A DNA stretch of 18,123 nucleotides from Candidatus Krumholzibacteriota bacterium (GTDB lineage Bacteria; Krumholzibacteriota; Krumholzibacteriia; Krumholzibacteriales; Krumholzibacteriaceae), in the NCBI GenBank assembly GCA_016932415.1, contig JAFGCX010000023.1, positions 1 through 18,123 of the forward strand, in the 5' to 3' direction. How positions within the stretch are numbered: position 1 is the stretch's first letter; every line of letters starts with the position of its first letter. The position numbers were made by a program, and so were the translations under genes. Under the pieces are notes generated by a model. It ran no database searches. It had not been told where the DNA came from and saw nothing but the letters and a program-made list of their open reading frames with translations. Of this stretch, positions 1-7,109 are shown one piece after another.

Positions 1-290
1 CTCTATCGACCTACCCGAGAGTCAAGCGAAACGGGCCGTTTCTCCTCTTCTATTTGGTCTTTCACCGGGTGGGGTTTACCAAGCTATCCCTGTCGCCAGG
101 GATACTGGTGAGCTCTTACCTCACCTTTTCACCCTTACCTCCGGAAAACCGGGGGCGGTTTGCTTTCTGTGGCACTTTCCTTGGGGTCGCCCCCACTGGG
201 TGTTACCCAGCACCCTGCCCTGTGGAGCCCGGACTTTCCTCGGATATGAAACCATACCCGCGATCACCTGGCCTGCTTTACCGTCATCTC
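1..290 (-). ncRNA. rnpB: RNase P RNA, bacterial type A, 3' end cut by the window
   Basis: This is the catalytic RNA of RNase P, which matures tRNA 5' ends. On the minus strand the conserved core is clear: GAGGAAAGTCCGGGCTCC near 224-242, then AGGGCAGGGTGCTGGGTAAC, GCAAACCGCC, the GGTAAGGGTGAAAAGGTG block near 115-140, AAACCCCACCCGG near 65-80, AGACCAAATAG near 50-60 and GGGTAGGT near position 10. The order matches the P3, P4, J5/15 and P15 regions of type A RNase P RNA. The 5' end is approximate: AAAGCAGGCCAG around 269-280 aligns with the E. coli mature start, and the P3 hairpin follows it. The last part, including the second strand of P1 and P4, lies left of position 1, so the gene is incomplete here but not broken. 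It follows the RNase HI gene and has its own promoter. Confidence 0.95.
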
Positions 291-311
291 AATAGAATCC
301 TCTGCTTCCGG

Positions 312-340
312 AATATAGCACAGCGATGCTTCCAGGTCAA
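312..340 (-). promoter_or_regulatory. Sigma70-type promoter of rnpB with extended -10
   Basis: On the minus strand TTGACC (335-340) and TATATT (312-317) are separated by exactly 17 bp, and TGC immediately precedes the -10 box, giving an extended -10. The predicted transcription start near 304-306 is about 20 bases before the inferred mature 5' end of RNase P RNA. This fits a strong constitutive stable-RNA promoter. It is predicted by eye only. Confidence 0.75.
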
Positions 341-395
341 AAGATGCGGGATTTGATTTTTCGATTGGGGGTCCGGTCCGATCAGGCAAACGTAT

Positions 396-1010
396 CTAGC
401 TGATCACTCCATCTTTTTTCAGGCGATCAAGCACTTCATTGGCCAGTCTGTCAGCTTCGAGATTTTTCGATCTTGGCACATTCTCATAGGAGATATCAGC
501 AAACGGTTGTGTTTTTCTTCTTACTGTTTCGGCAAGCTCGGCGAGGTGAGGTTTCTTGATCTTGTATTCTCCCATTATCTGTCTTACGACCAGTTCTGAA
601 TCAAGGCGGAATATGATTGTATCCGCTTCAAGGTCCGACGCGAGATCGATTCCCAGGATCAGGGCCCTGTACTCGGCTTCATTGTTTGTCGCTTTCCCGA
701 TGAATTCCGATGATGATCCGATAAGTTCTCCCGAAAGTGAATAGGCGACTGCTGCCGCTGAAGCCGGCCCTGGATTTCCCCTCGACGCACCATCTGTATT
801 TATGATGATCGTTCTCGATCCGCCTGAGGCACGATCGGTTCCGGTTCCCGACTGATTTTCAGCATGGGAAAAGCGTCCGGGAAGAAGATCCGCCAGGTCC
901 TTTATCGCAGTCCTGGCTTCTTCTATCGACGAATACCCTGCTTCCGCGGAGGATGACTCGATAGACTTCCCCGAAGAAATCAGGCTCAACAGTTTCCTTA
1001 TCTTCTCCAT
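396..1010 (-). CDS. RNase HI-family protein with N-terminal helical extension
   Basis: Probable ribonuclease H, which cuts the RNA strand of RNA-DNA hybrids in the cytoplasm. The RNase H domain fills the C-terminal two thirds. Numbered from the longest open frame (GTG at 1079), the four acidic catalytic residues are D96 in NTDGASRGNPGPA, E134 in TNNEAEY, D160 in FRLDSELVV and D210 in NLEADRLAN. The N-terminal 45 or so residues are a short helical region of unknown role, followed by a polar linker. The GTG at 1079 would overlap the zinc-ribbon gene by 44 bp and has no ribosome-binding site. I prefer ATG at 1010, which leaves a 25-base gap and gives 204 residues, but its Shine-Dalgarno is also poor, so the start is uncertain. 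It is probably co-transcribed with the zinc-ribbon gene upstream. The fold and active site are secure; a specific rnhA assignment is not. Confidence 0.88.
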   Translation of the reverse strand: MEKIRKLLSLISSGKSIESSSAEAGYSSIEEARTAIKDLADLLPGRFSHAENQSGTGTDRASGGSRTIIINTDGASRGNPGPASAAAVAYSLSGELIGSSSEFIGKATNNEAEYRALILGIDLASDLEADTIIFRLDSELVVRQIMGEYKIKKPHLAELAETVRRKTQPFADISYENVPRSKNLEADRLANEVLDRLKKDGVIS

Positions 1011-1035
1011 TCCTGACCGATCATGAATAGCGTAT

Positions 1036-1755
1036 CTATTCTGTTTCGTAATAGACGAGGATTCTTCCGCAGTATTCACAGGTTATAATTGAATCGTTTC
1101 TCCTGATCTCATGGGCTTTCTGCGGAGGCATCCTGGAATAGCACCCCTGACAGATATCACCGGCCAGATTAGCTACCCCCGAATCACCTTTCGCGTTCAG
1201 TATCCTGTTATAAAGGTTTCTTATCTTCTCTGAAAGAAGCGGTAATATCCTGAGTTTTTCCTCTCTCACGCCGGCAAGGGAATTATTCTCTCTGCCCATC
1301 TCATCTTCCAACCGGGTCTTCTCCGCGATAAGGGTATCCTTTTCAGCCATTATCTTTGCCTGGATCTTTTCCAATTCCTTTTTTTCTTCCACTATCCTGT
1401 CAAAAACGATAAGGATCCTTTCCTCTTCCTTATCGACCATATTTATCAGGTAATCGATCTCTTTCCCCATCGCCTTGTATTCTTTATTAGTCTTGAGATT
1501 CTCACGGTCCAGTTTCTTCTTTGTGATATCGCTATTCTGGAGTTTTACTTTCGACTCCAGATCCTTTTTCTCCGATTCGAGCGCCGCGACCGTCTCAAGT
1601 TCTTTTTGCAGGTTTTCATCCATACCTCTGATGCTTTTTTCTATTTCGGCTATCTTGCCAGGCGTACTGGCAAGGAACCTTTCCTTTTTCTGGATCTCCA
1701 AATCATGTTTAATGATCTTGATAAGCAGCTGAATATCCTCTTCCGCTGTCACCAT
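1036..1755 (-). CDS. Coiled-coil C4-type zinc-ribbon protein (DUF164 family)
   Basis: A 239-residue protein. Residues of about 5-185 are almost continuous charged heptad-like coiled coil rich in Glu and Lys. A short C-terminal zinc ribbon follows, with C202-x-x-C205 (ICQGCYSRMP) and C226-x-x-C229 (TCEYCGR). This is the architecture of the widespread bacterial C4-type zinc-ribbon family, often annotated as putative nucleic-acid binding; its molecular role is not established. The ATG at 1755 is supported by a strong Shine-Dalgarno, AAAGGAAGG at 1765-1773, nine bases upstream. It is followed by the RNase HI-type gene and then rnpB, so an RNA-related role is plausible but is inference from context. 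An intrinsic terminator hairpin lies just before the ribosome-binding site, which is unusual. Confidence 0.88.
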   Translation of the reverse strand: MVTAEEDIQLLIKIIKHDLEIQKKERFLASTPGKIAEIEKSIRGMDENLQKELETVAALESEKKDLESKVKLQNSDITKKKLDRENLKTNKEYKAMGKEIDYLINMVDKEEERILIVFDRIVEEKKELEKIQAKIMAEKDTLIAEKTRLEDEMGRENNSLAGVREEKLRILPLLSEKIRNLYNRILNAKGDSGVANLAGDICQGCYSRMPPQKAHEIRRNDSIITCEYCGRILVYYETE

Positions 1756-1778
1756 AGACTGGCACCTTCCTTTAAAAC

Positions 1779-1805
1779 GAAAAATGCTTCCCTTAGGGAA
1801 GCATT
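1779..1805 (-). terminator. Intrinsic terminator in the leader of the zinc-ribbon gene
   Basis: A perfect 10-bp stem (AATGCTTCCC at 1783-1792 against GGGAAGCATT at 1796-1805, TTA loop). On the minus strand it is followed by TTTTTCGTTTT, while the plus strand has no T run, so it works in the minus direction. It lies about 180 bases after the propeller gene stop and only about 10 bases before the Shine-Dalgarno of the zinc-ribbon gene. It may end the propeller transcript or act as an attenuator. Confidence 0.75.
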
Positions 1806-1983
1806 AATCATAAATCCTCATTTAGAGAAGATTTCCTGTTAAAATCATTGTCTGTTACAGGTCTCCGTTTCACAGTAACTGGCATCCGTTCTTTTAATCC
1901 GCTAAGAAGCAAAGTAAGAGAAGATGCTATTACAGACCGCGGCAATGAGTCAAGCGTTTTTTAACCGGTCCCCCTGCCTTTGA

Positions 1984-3081
1984 TCATTCCTCGCCTTCCA
2001 CTGTATCCATTTCCTGACCGAGAAGATCAATGTTATATCCGAATTCGGTCAAGGCCCATGATTCCCCCCCGTCAACAGTCTTAAGAACGATCGAGAATTT
2101 GTAATAACTGTCATTAATGATCTCTTCGTGCCCTCTTCCGACGACCCAACCTGTCTGCCTGTCGAGAAAATATACTCCTCTAAGATCTACTATCCTGTCG
2201 TCGGCAGGTGTGATATCTATCCATGACGATCCACCGTTGGTCGTCTTTAGGATCGCTCTTCCTCCAACGGCAAACCCGTAGTCGTAATCAAGGAAATTGA
2301 ACTCCCTGACGGTAGCTTCATCAAGCTGTATTTCCCATGTCCCTCCGCCATCGAGTGTCTTCATCACCGTACCACCCCCGGCAAACCCGATATCATCATC
2401 GATGAATTCTATTTCCATTATCGATTTCAGGACCGATACTTCAGAACCTTGTACAGCGGCCCAGGTTATACCTCCGTCACCCGTCCGGTAGAGCAATTCG
2501 GGATCAGAATCGCTCCAGCGGCTTCCAAGAAGGTAGCCCTCCATATCGTCGATCATACACATGTTCCAGGCGCCCCTTGACGGCACGACAGGCAGCCAGT
2601 GGTTTTCCCAGTCGTCCCCTCCCGTATTAGATACGAAAACGCCATGATATCCCTGTATAAAACCGTCCTGCTCATTGCGAAAGACGATCTGGAACAGGTC
2701 CTCATCATCCGGATTACAAGGGAAAAGCCTTCGATTCCACGTAGCACCGCCATCATCGCTCTTGTAGATCCTGCCTCCCTTGCCGACGACCCATCCCGTT
2801 TGAAGATCGATGAATGAGATAGAAGTTATATCAGTATCATCAATCCGGACACCCTGCCAATTTCCTCCTCCATCCACCGTCCTTATCATTGTCCCGTTCT
2901 GGCCGCAGACCCATCCATGGTCTTGATCAATAAAAAATATGTCATTCGCGTTCAGCAGAATACTTGGTATCTCCACAGGCGGCTGGGGAGAAAGAGCTGT
3001 ATCCCTTGAACAGGAATGTATTTCGAAATATATAAAGAGAATGATCATCAGGGCCATCAATACCGATCTTCGCAATTGCAT
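1984..3081 (-). CDS. YCF48/BNR-like seven-repeat beta-propeller lipoprotein
   Basis: A 365-residue exported protein of unknown function. The N-terminus has MQLRR, a hydrophobic stretch (SVLMALMIILFIYF) and a lipobox-like IHSC, so it is probably a lipoprotein anchored at Cys24. The rest is seven repeats of the pattern F-x-D-x-x-x-G-(W/F)-x-x-G then K-T-x-D-G-G-x-x-W, for example FIDLQTGWVVG with KSDDGGATW, and FLDYDYGFAVG with KTTNGGSSW. This is the signature of YCF48/HCF136-like and BNR propellers, and seven repeats fit a seven-bladed propeller. In chloroplasts and cyanobacteria the family aids photosystem II assembly; nothing here suggests photosynthesis, and in other bacteria these are generic surface or periplasmic proteins. 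ATG at 3081 is preferred over an earlier frame start at 3111 because GGGAG lies five bases upstream and it begins the signal sequence directly. It appears monocistronic. Confidence 0.85.
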   Translation of the reverse strand: MQLRRSVLMALMIILFIYFEIHSCSRDTALSPQPPVEIPSILLNANDIFFIDQDHGWVCGQNGTMIRTVDGGGNWQGVRIDDTDITSISFIDLQTGWVVGKGGRIYKSDDGGATWNRRLFPCNPDDEDLFQIVFRNEQDGFIQGYHGVFVSNTGGDDWENHWLPVVPSRGAWNMCMIDDMEGYLLGSRWSDSDPELLYRTGDGGITWAAVQGSEVSVLKSIMEIEFIDDDIGFAGGGTVMKTLDGGGTWEIQLDEATVREFNFLDYDYGFAVGGRAILKTTNGGSSWIDITPADDRIVDLRGVYFLDRQTGWVVGRGHEEIINDSYYKFSIVLKTVDGGESWALTEFGYNIDLLGQEMDTVEGEE

Positions 3082-3117
3082 AATTACTCCCGTTGTTGCA
3101 AAGTAAGTCATTGTTTT

Positions 3118-3342
3118 TTATAACGATAGATAATCCAAAACGATCCTTCCCGATATAACTTCCAGTATGACAAAAAGTTGCGTTTTCGCCTCCTGCAGTA
3201 TTGATACCATTCCGGTAATAACCGGGAACAACGTGATAATACAGGCAATCTTCAGGCCCGATCGCGCATTTTTCACTTCAAGACGACCTGGATCAGAATA
3301 ACCGTCTGTCCGGGTACTCGACCCTTCTCCTTGCGAGCGCAC
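3118..3342 (-). CDS. Possible small hydrophobic protein (doubtful)
   Basis: A 74-codon open frame starting with GTG lies in the roughly 330-base stretch between the tRNA terminator and the propeller gene. Its middle contains one plausible membrane segment (LKIACIITLFPVITGMVSIL), and the C-terminal part is also aliphatic. The only ribosome-binding candidate is a weak GAAAG directly before GTG. The product resembles no family I recognise, and another frame is also open across much of the stretch, which weakens the case. It may be untranslated leader of the propeller gene. Apart from this frame and the terminator at 3365-3403 I see nothing definite in 3082-3410. Confidence 0.2.
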   Translation of the reverse strand: MRSQGEGSSTRTDGYSDPGRLEVKNARSGLKIACIITLFPVITGMVSILQEAKTQLFVILEVISGRIVLDYLSL

Positions 3343-3364
3343 CTTTCTTTCATACCTGCTTCAT

Positions 3365-3403
3365 AATAAAAAAGACCCGCCGGACAATATCCGGCAGGTC
3401 TTT
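3365..3403 (-). terminator. Intrinsic terminator closing the rpoD-tRNA operon
   Basis: The minus strand carries a stem of about 14 bp (3371-3384 against 3390-3403, one G-T pair) with a five-base loop and a following TTTTATTAT tract. It lies immediately after the CCA end of the CAU tRNA, so it ends the long transcript coming from yqeY through rpoD and the tRNA. Confidence 0.9.
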
Positions 3404-3410
3404 GTATATC

Positions 3411-3485
3411 TGGTGGGCCCAACAGGATTTGAACCTGTGACCGACCGGTTATGAGCCGGGAGCTCTACCGCTGAGCTATGGGCCC
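3411..3485 (-). tRNA. tRNA with CAU anticodon, tRNA-Ile2 or elongator tRNA-Met
   Basis: A 75-base tRNA with encoded CCA (3411-3413), seven-bp acceptor stem GGGCCCA/TGGGCCC, D arm GCTC/GAGC, anticodon loop CTCATAA and T arm ACAGG/CCTGT around TTCAAAT. The anticodon CAU is read as Met, or as Ile (AUA) after lysidine modification by TilS. It has C4-G69 and C5-G68 pairs, which are TilS-favouring features of E. coli tRNA-Ile2, so I lean to Ile2. The outer pair of the anticodon stem (27-43) is a C-U mismatch. No usable promoter lies between it and rpoD: the best -10-like TATGAT would start transcription inside the tRNA. It is therefore probably cut from the rpoD transcript by RNase P. Confidence 0.92.
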
Positions 3486-3528
3486 TGATCATACCATTCT
3501 AAAAACGGCCGGAGTGTAACTTAACATC

Positions 3529-3557
3529 GTTTGAAAGACAGTTCAAACATTTTTTTT
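3529..3557 (+). terminator. Plus-strand intrinsic terminator overlapping the rpoD stop codon
   Basis: On the plus strand GTTTGAA (3529-3535) and TTCAAAC (3542-3548) form a perfect seven-bp stem with an AGACAG loop. After one A comes a run of eight T (3550-3557) that reaches into the rpoD stop codon. On the minus strand the hairpin has an A tract before it but no U run after it, so it should terminate plus-strand (antisense) transcription rather than rpoD. No plus-strand gene is visible nearby. Confidence 0.6.
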
Positions 3558-5313
3558 AAATATCTATATACCCCTTCAGTTTTCTGCTTCTGCTCGGATG
3601 CATCAACTTACGAAGGGCTTTTGCTTCGATCTGCCTTACCCTCTCCCTTGTCACCTTGAAGATCGTTCCGACTTCCTCAAGCGTCCGGGGGGTCCCGTCT
3701 CCCAGCCCGAACCTCAACCTTACCACCTTTTCCTCACGAGCAGTCAGAGTAGCCAGAACGCGTGAGACCTGGTCCTTGAGCATTGAATGAGCTGCCGTCT
3801 GATCCGGTGATGAAGCTCCGGTATCCTCGATAAAATCGCTCAGGTTGCTGTCATCATCCTCGCCGATCGGTCGGTCGAGCGATATAGGCTCCATGCTCGC
3901 TTTCATCACGCTCTTGACCTTTCCAACAGGATAATCAAGGTGGCTTGCCACTTCTTCGGGCGTCGGTTCGCGGCCAAGTTCCTGAATAAGCTTCCTCTGC
4001 GTCCGGGATACCTTGTTGATCGCCTCAATCATATGCACCGGCACTCTGATCGTCCTCGCCTGGTCGGCGATAGCTCGCGTTATAGCCTGCCTGATCCACC
4101 ATGTCGCGTACGTACTGAATTTGTAACCCTTGCGGTAATCGAATTTATCGACCGCCCTCATTAGACCGCTGTTGCCTTCCTGTATCAGGTCAAGGAATTC
4201 CAATCCCCTGTTTGTGTATCTCTTGGCAATCGAGATCACCAGCCGGACGTTAGCCTCTATCATCTCCTGCTTGGCTCTCTCGGCCTTTCTCTCCCCGTGC
4301 GTTATATCCTTGATGATCTTCGATAACGAACTATAGTTGATGCAGTAAGTGTTTTCGATTTTTTCCACGGTCTTCTCGAGTTCCTTCAACCTTGAGGAAA
4401 AATCATTGAGATTTTTAGCAGACCACTTGATCTTCTTCTTGAGTTCCTGCTTCTTCTTACTCCTGCTTTTAAGTATCTCGATAGATTCCCTTACTTCGTC
4501 GCTCGTCATCCCAATGAACTTCTCGTACTCTTCTATCTCTTTTTTGCATTTTCCAAGCTGATTGTGGACTTCCTTGATATTGTCTACTATCTTCTCGATC
4601 TGGATCGGATGGAGTTTGACTCTTGCATATTCCACTTTGAGTTTTTTATTCTTTTCCTCGAGTTCTTTTGTCAGTTCATCCGCTTTTTTCTTGCTTATTC
4701 GTTTTTTCAGTGTGTTTCTGATTATGCTCGTCTCATCCCTCAGCTTGATTATTTTCTTCATTATCTTCGAGTATTTTTTCTGCTCTTTTGCCCCTGAAAA
4801 ATGCGGATGCAGGCCTCCGGTCTCGAGTATTACCACATCCTCGAGCCTCAATTCCCCGTTATCAAGCTTCTCGACATATTCCCTCAACTGATCTGTAGTG
4901 GATTCCAGGTTAAAGACTGACCAGGATACCTTGTGTTTCCCCGACTCTATCCTCTTGGCGATATTCACCTCTCCCTCTCTGTCAAGAAGAGGCACCTTTC
5001 CCATTTCGCGCAGATACATCCTTACAGGATCGTCATACCTGACAGCAGTACTCATCATATCTTCGGATTTTTTCGCTTCACGGACCGCCCTGCGGTGTTG
5101 CGCGTCGATTTTCATCAATGCTTTCTCATCGGTATCAAAGAACTCTATATTTTCGTCACTCAGACGTATATACAGTTCATCGAGGTGCCCCGGATCGAAA
5201 TCATCACCAATGACGGTCGCTATATCCCCGTAGAGAACGTAACCTTTTTCTTCGCTGAGTTTTCTGATCTCCCCGAGAACATCATCGATCTTATTGTTCT
5301 TCATCCGATTCAT
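3556..5313 (-). CDS. rpoD: RNA polymerase primary sigma factor RpoD (sigma70 group 1)
   Basis: The housekeeping sigma factor, which directs RNA polymerase to -35/-10 promoters. At 585 residues all group 1 regions are present: region 1.1 at about 1-75, region 1.2 near 94-125 ([12 protein letters not shown]), a long charged helical non-conserved region at about 130-340, region 2 at about 345-428 ([31 protein letters not shown]), region 3 at about 429-500, and region 4 to the end ([22 protein letters not shown]). The C-terminal HPSRSRKL motif is typical. The start ATG at 5313 overlaps the end of dnaG by 23 bp and has AAGGGGG close upstream; ATG at 5304 is an alternative. It is the last protein gene of the yqeY-cvpA-mutS2-dnaG-rpoD operon and is followed by a tRNA. 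The dnaG-rpoD pairing is the classical macromolecular-synthesis arrangement. Confidence 0.98.
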   Translation of the reverse strand: MNRMKNNKIDDVLGEIRKLSEEKGYVLYGDIATVIGDDFDPGHLDELYIRLSDENIEFFDTDEKALMKIDAQHRRAVREAKKSEDMMSTAVRYDDPVRMYLREMGKVPLLDREGEVNIAKRIESGKHKVSWSVFNLESTTDQLREYVEKLDNGELRLEDVVILETGGLHPHFSGAKEQKKYSKIMKKIIKLRDETSIIRNTLKKRISKKKADELTKELEEKNKKLKVEYARVKLHPIQIEKIVDNIKEVHNQLGKCKKEIEEYEKFIGMTSDEVRESIEILKSRSKKKQELKKKIKWSAKNLNDFSSRLKELEKTVEKIENTYCINYSSLSKIIKDITHGERKAERAKQEMIEANVRLVISIAKRYTNRGLEFLDLIQEGNSGLMRAVDKFDYRKGYKFSTYATWWIRQAITRAIADQARTIRVPVHMIEAINKVSRTQRKLIQELGREPTPEEVASHLDYPVGKVKSVMKASMEPISLDRPIGEDDDSNLSDFIEDTGASSPDQTAAHSMLKDQVSRVLATLTAREEKVVRLRFGLGDGTPRTLEEVGTIFKVTRERVRQIEAKALRKLMHPSRSRKLKGYIDI

Positions 5314-7081
5314 TTTCCCCCTTGAGACCTAGTTTCTTATATTCTCTCGTTATTTTTCTATATGCTTCCGCTATTTCCGTCTTTTCCATTGAATCAAGAC
5401 TTTTCTCCGGTTCCTGAAGTTGAAGAATCCTTTGTTTCATCTCGTTCATCTCACCGCGAAGAGCTGCCTTTTTGATCCAGATAAGCGTATCCTCAAAAAC
5501 CTCATCCAGGGGACCGGGAGAAAGATCGAGCAAAGCGATCTCACTTGCCAGTCTTGACAGTTCCGGATCCTTGATAGCTCCGGTAAAGTCATGACTTTTA
5601 ATATCAATGTTATTTTTCAGCGCCAAGTCAAGTTCTTTGTAATATTTCCTGAAAAGCTCTCCCTCAAAATCGTCTTCCAGCAGATTTTCCAGGATACCTC
5701 TTGAATACGACTTGCTCTCAAGCCCTATCCTGAACAATTCTTTCTGGATCTTCTCTCTTTTCGTGGAAGCAGGAAGACGCAATTGATTCTCCCTGCTAAA
5801 CTTACCAGGCCTCTGTTTTACCGCTTTTCTCAATGTATCGGCCGGAATACTGAAAAGGTCTGATACTTCCTGGAGCATCAGATCCCTGTCTACCGGTTCC
5901 CTTACCCTTGAAACCGCCTCAAGAATATGCTTGACGATCTTGCCCTTCCTGTATGAAGCGCGTGGTCCCTTTTCAGCTTCCAGCTTCATATAGCCAAAAT
6001 AATCCGGAGCAGACTGCATCATCTTTGTAAGCGCATCTGCCCCGTTTTTCCTGACATAACTGTCGGGATCCTCGGATTCCGGCAGTGTTACTATCCTTAT
6101 ATCCAATCCGTCCACAAGCAACTGGTCGGCTGCCCTTACGGAAGCCATCCTGCCAGCCCTGTCTCCATCATTGATAATATATACACGTTTTGCGTAACGT
6201 GCAAGGAGCCTTACCTGCTGTTCTGTCAAAGAAGTGCCACAAACTGCAGAAATATTGTGGATTCCGTTCTTCCATAACATTAAATAATCAGCATAACCCT
6301 CTACCAATACAAGCGATTTACGCTTTCTGACATCATCGATCGCATAGTTAAGGCCATAGAGGATCCTGCCTTTGGAATATATCGGCGACTCGGTCGAATT
6401 GAGGTATTTTGGTTCCGAGTTGTCAAGAACCCTACCTGCCAGGCCCACAGTCCTGTTTGAGATCGTAGAGATCGGAAATATTACTCTATTTCTGAAATAA
6501 TCTCTATACCCGCTTCCACCTCTGCTTCGCATAACAAGTTTGAGTTCAAGCAGTAGATCCCTTGATATACCTTTTTCCGAAGCTGCCCTGTAGAACCTGT
6601 CCCATGAAGGAGGCGCGAACCCGAGTTTGAAAAATTCGGCCAGATCATTGTCAAAACCGCGCTTATCGAGATATTCACGGGCCTGGGCAGCCTCCCTGCT
6701 GCTCAGCAGTTCCTCCCTGTAAAAATCCCTCGCAAACTCCATGGCACGGTAATAAGGGTCGAGTTTTTCCCTGTCTTCTCCCGAGGAAATATATTTATCT
6801 ACCTCTATTCCGAGTCCGGCGGCCAGTTTTCTAGCAGCTTCAACAAAACTGACCCCTTCGTACTCCATAAGAAAGTTGAATGCGTTCCCACCTTTTCCAC
6901 ACCCGAAACAGTGATATATCTGTTTCCCGGGGCTGATCATGAAACTTGGAGTCTTCTCCGAATGAAAAGGGCATAACGCCTTATAATTACTCCCCGCTCT
7001 CTTCATATCGAGAACGGAACCTATCACCTCGACGATATCGGTCTGTTCCCTGATCTCATCTATTATTTTTTCGGGGATCAA
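5291..7081 (-). CDS. dnaG: DNA primase DnaG
   Basis: It synthesises RNA primers for replication in the replisome with the DnaB helicase. The 596-residue length is normal. The N-terminal CHC2 zinc finger has C37, H40, C58 and C61 ([22 protein letters not shown]). The catalytic core includes RVIFPI around 199-204 and a TOPRIM domain with E261 (LVLVEGYAD) and the acidic pair D305/D307 (IINDGDRAG), the metal-binding residues for nucleotide transfer. The C-terminal 150 or so residues are helical and match the DnaB-interaction region in position. The start is TTG at 7081, with AAGGTG about four bases upstream; I find no better alternative. It lies 28 bases after mutS2 and overlaps rpoD by 23 bp, implying translational coupling. 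Confidence 0.97.
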   Translation of the reverse strand: MIPEKIIDEIREQTDIVEVIGSVLDMKRAGSNYKALCPFHSEKTPSFMISPGKQIYHCFGCGKGGNAFNFLMEYEGVSFVEAARKLAAGLGIEVDKYISSGEDREKLDPYYRAMEFARDFYREELLSSREAAQAREYLDKRGFDNDLAEFFKLGFAPPSWDRFYRAASEKGISRDLLLELKLVMRSRGGSGYRDYFRNRVIFPISTISNRTVGLAGRVLDNSEPKYLNSTESPIYSKGRILYGLNYAIDDVRKRKSLVLVEGYADYLMLWKNGIHNISAVCGTSLTEQQVRLLARYAKRVYIINDGDRAGRMASVRAADQLLVDGLDIRIVTLPESEDPDSYVRKNGADALTKMMQSAPDYFGYMKLEAEKGPRASYRKGKIVKHILEAVSRVREPVDRDLMLQEVSDLFSIPADTLRKAVKQRPGKFSRENQLRLPASTKREKIQKELFRIGLESKSYSRGILENLLEDDFEGELFRKYYKELDLALKNNIDIKSHDFTGAIKDPELSRLASEIALLDLSPGPLDEVFEDTLIWIKKAALRGEMNEMKQRILQLQEPEKSLDSMEKTEIAEAYRKITREYKKLGLKGENESDEEQ

Positions 7082-7109
7082 CTTGCACCTTGCTGTTAAA
7101 GGGCGTCGA

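Noticed and set aside
54-356. Plus-strand 100-codon open frame at the left edge
   Set aside because: It is the exact antisense of the RNase P RNA and has no ribosome-binding site; such frames are a well-known annotation artefact.
3485-3493. Extended -10 box TGGTATGAT just before the CAU tRNA
   Set aside because: A start seven bases downstream would fall inside the tRNA, and there is no -35 box at proper spacing.
4349-5325. Several plus-strand frames of 70-130 codons
   Set aside because: All are antisense to rpoD, Ser/Phe-rich as expected from the reverse of Lys/Glu-rich helical sequence, and have no family resemblance.
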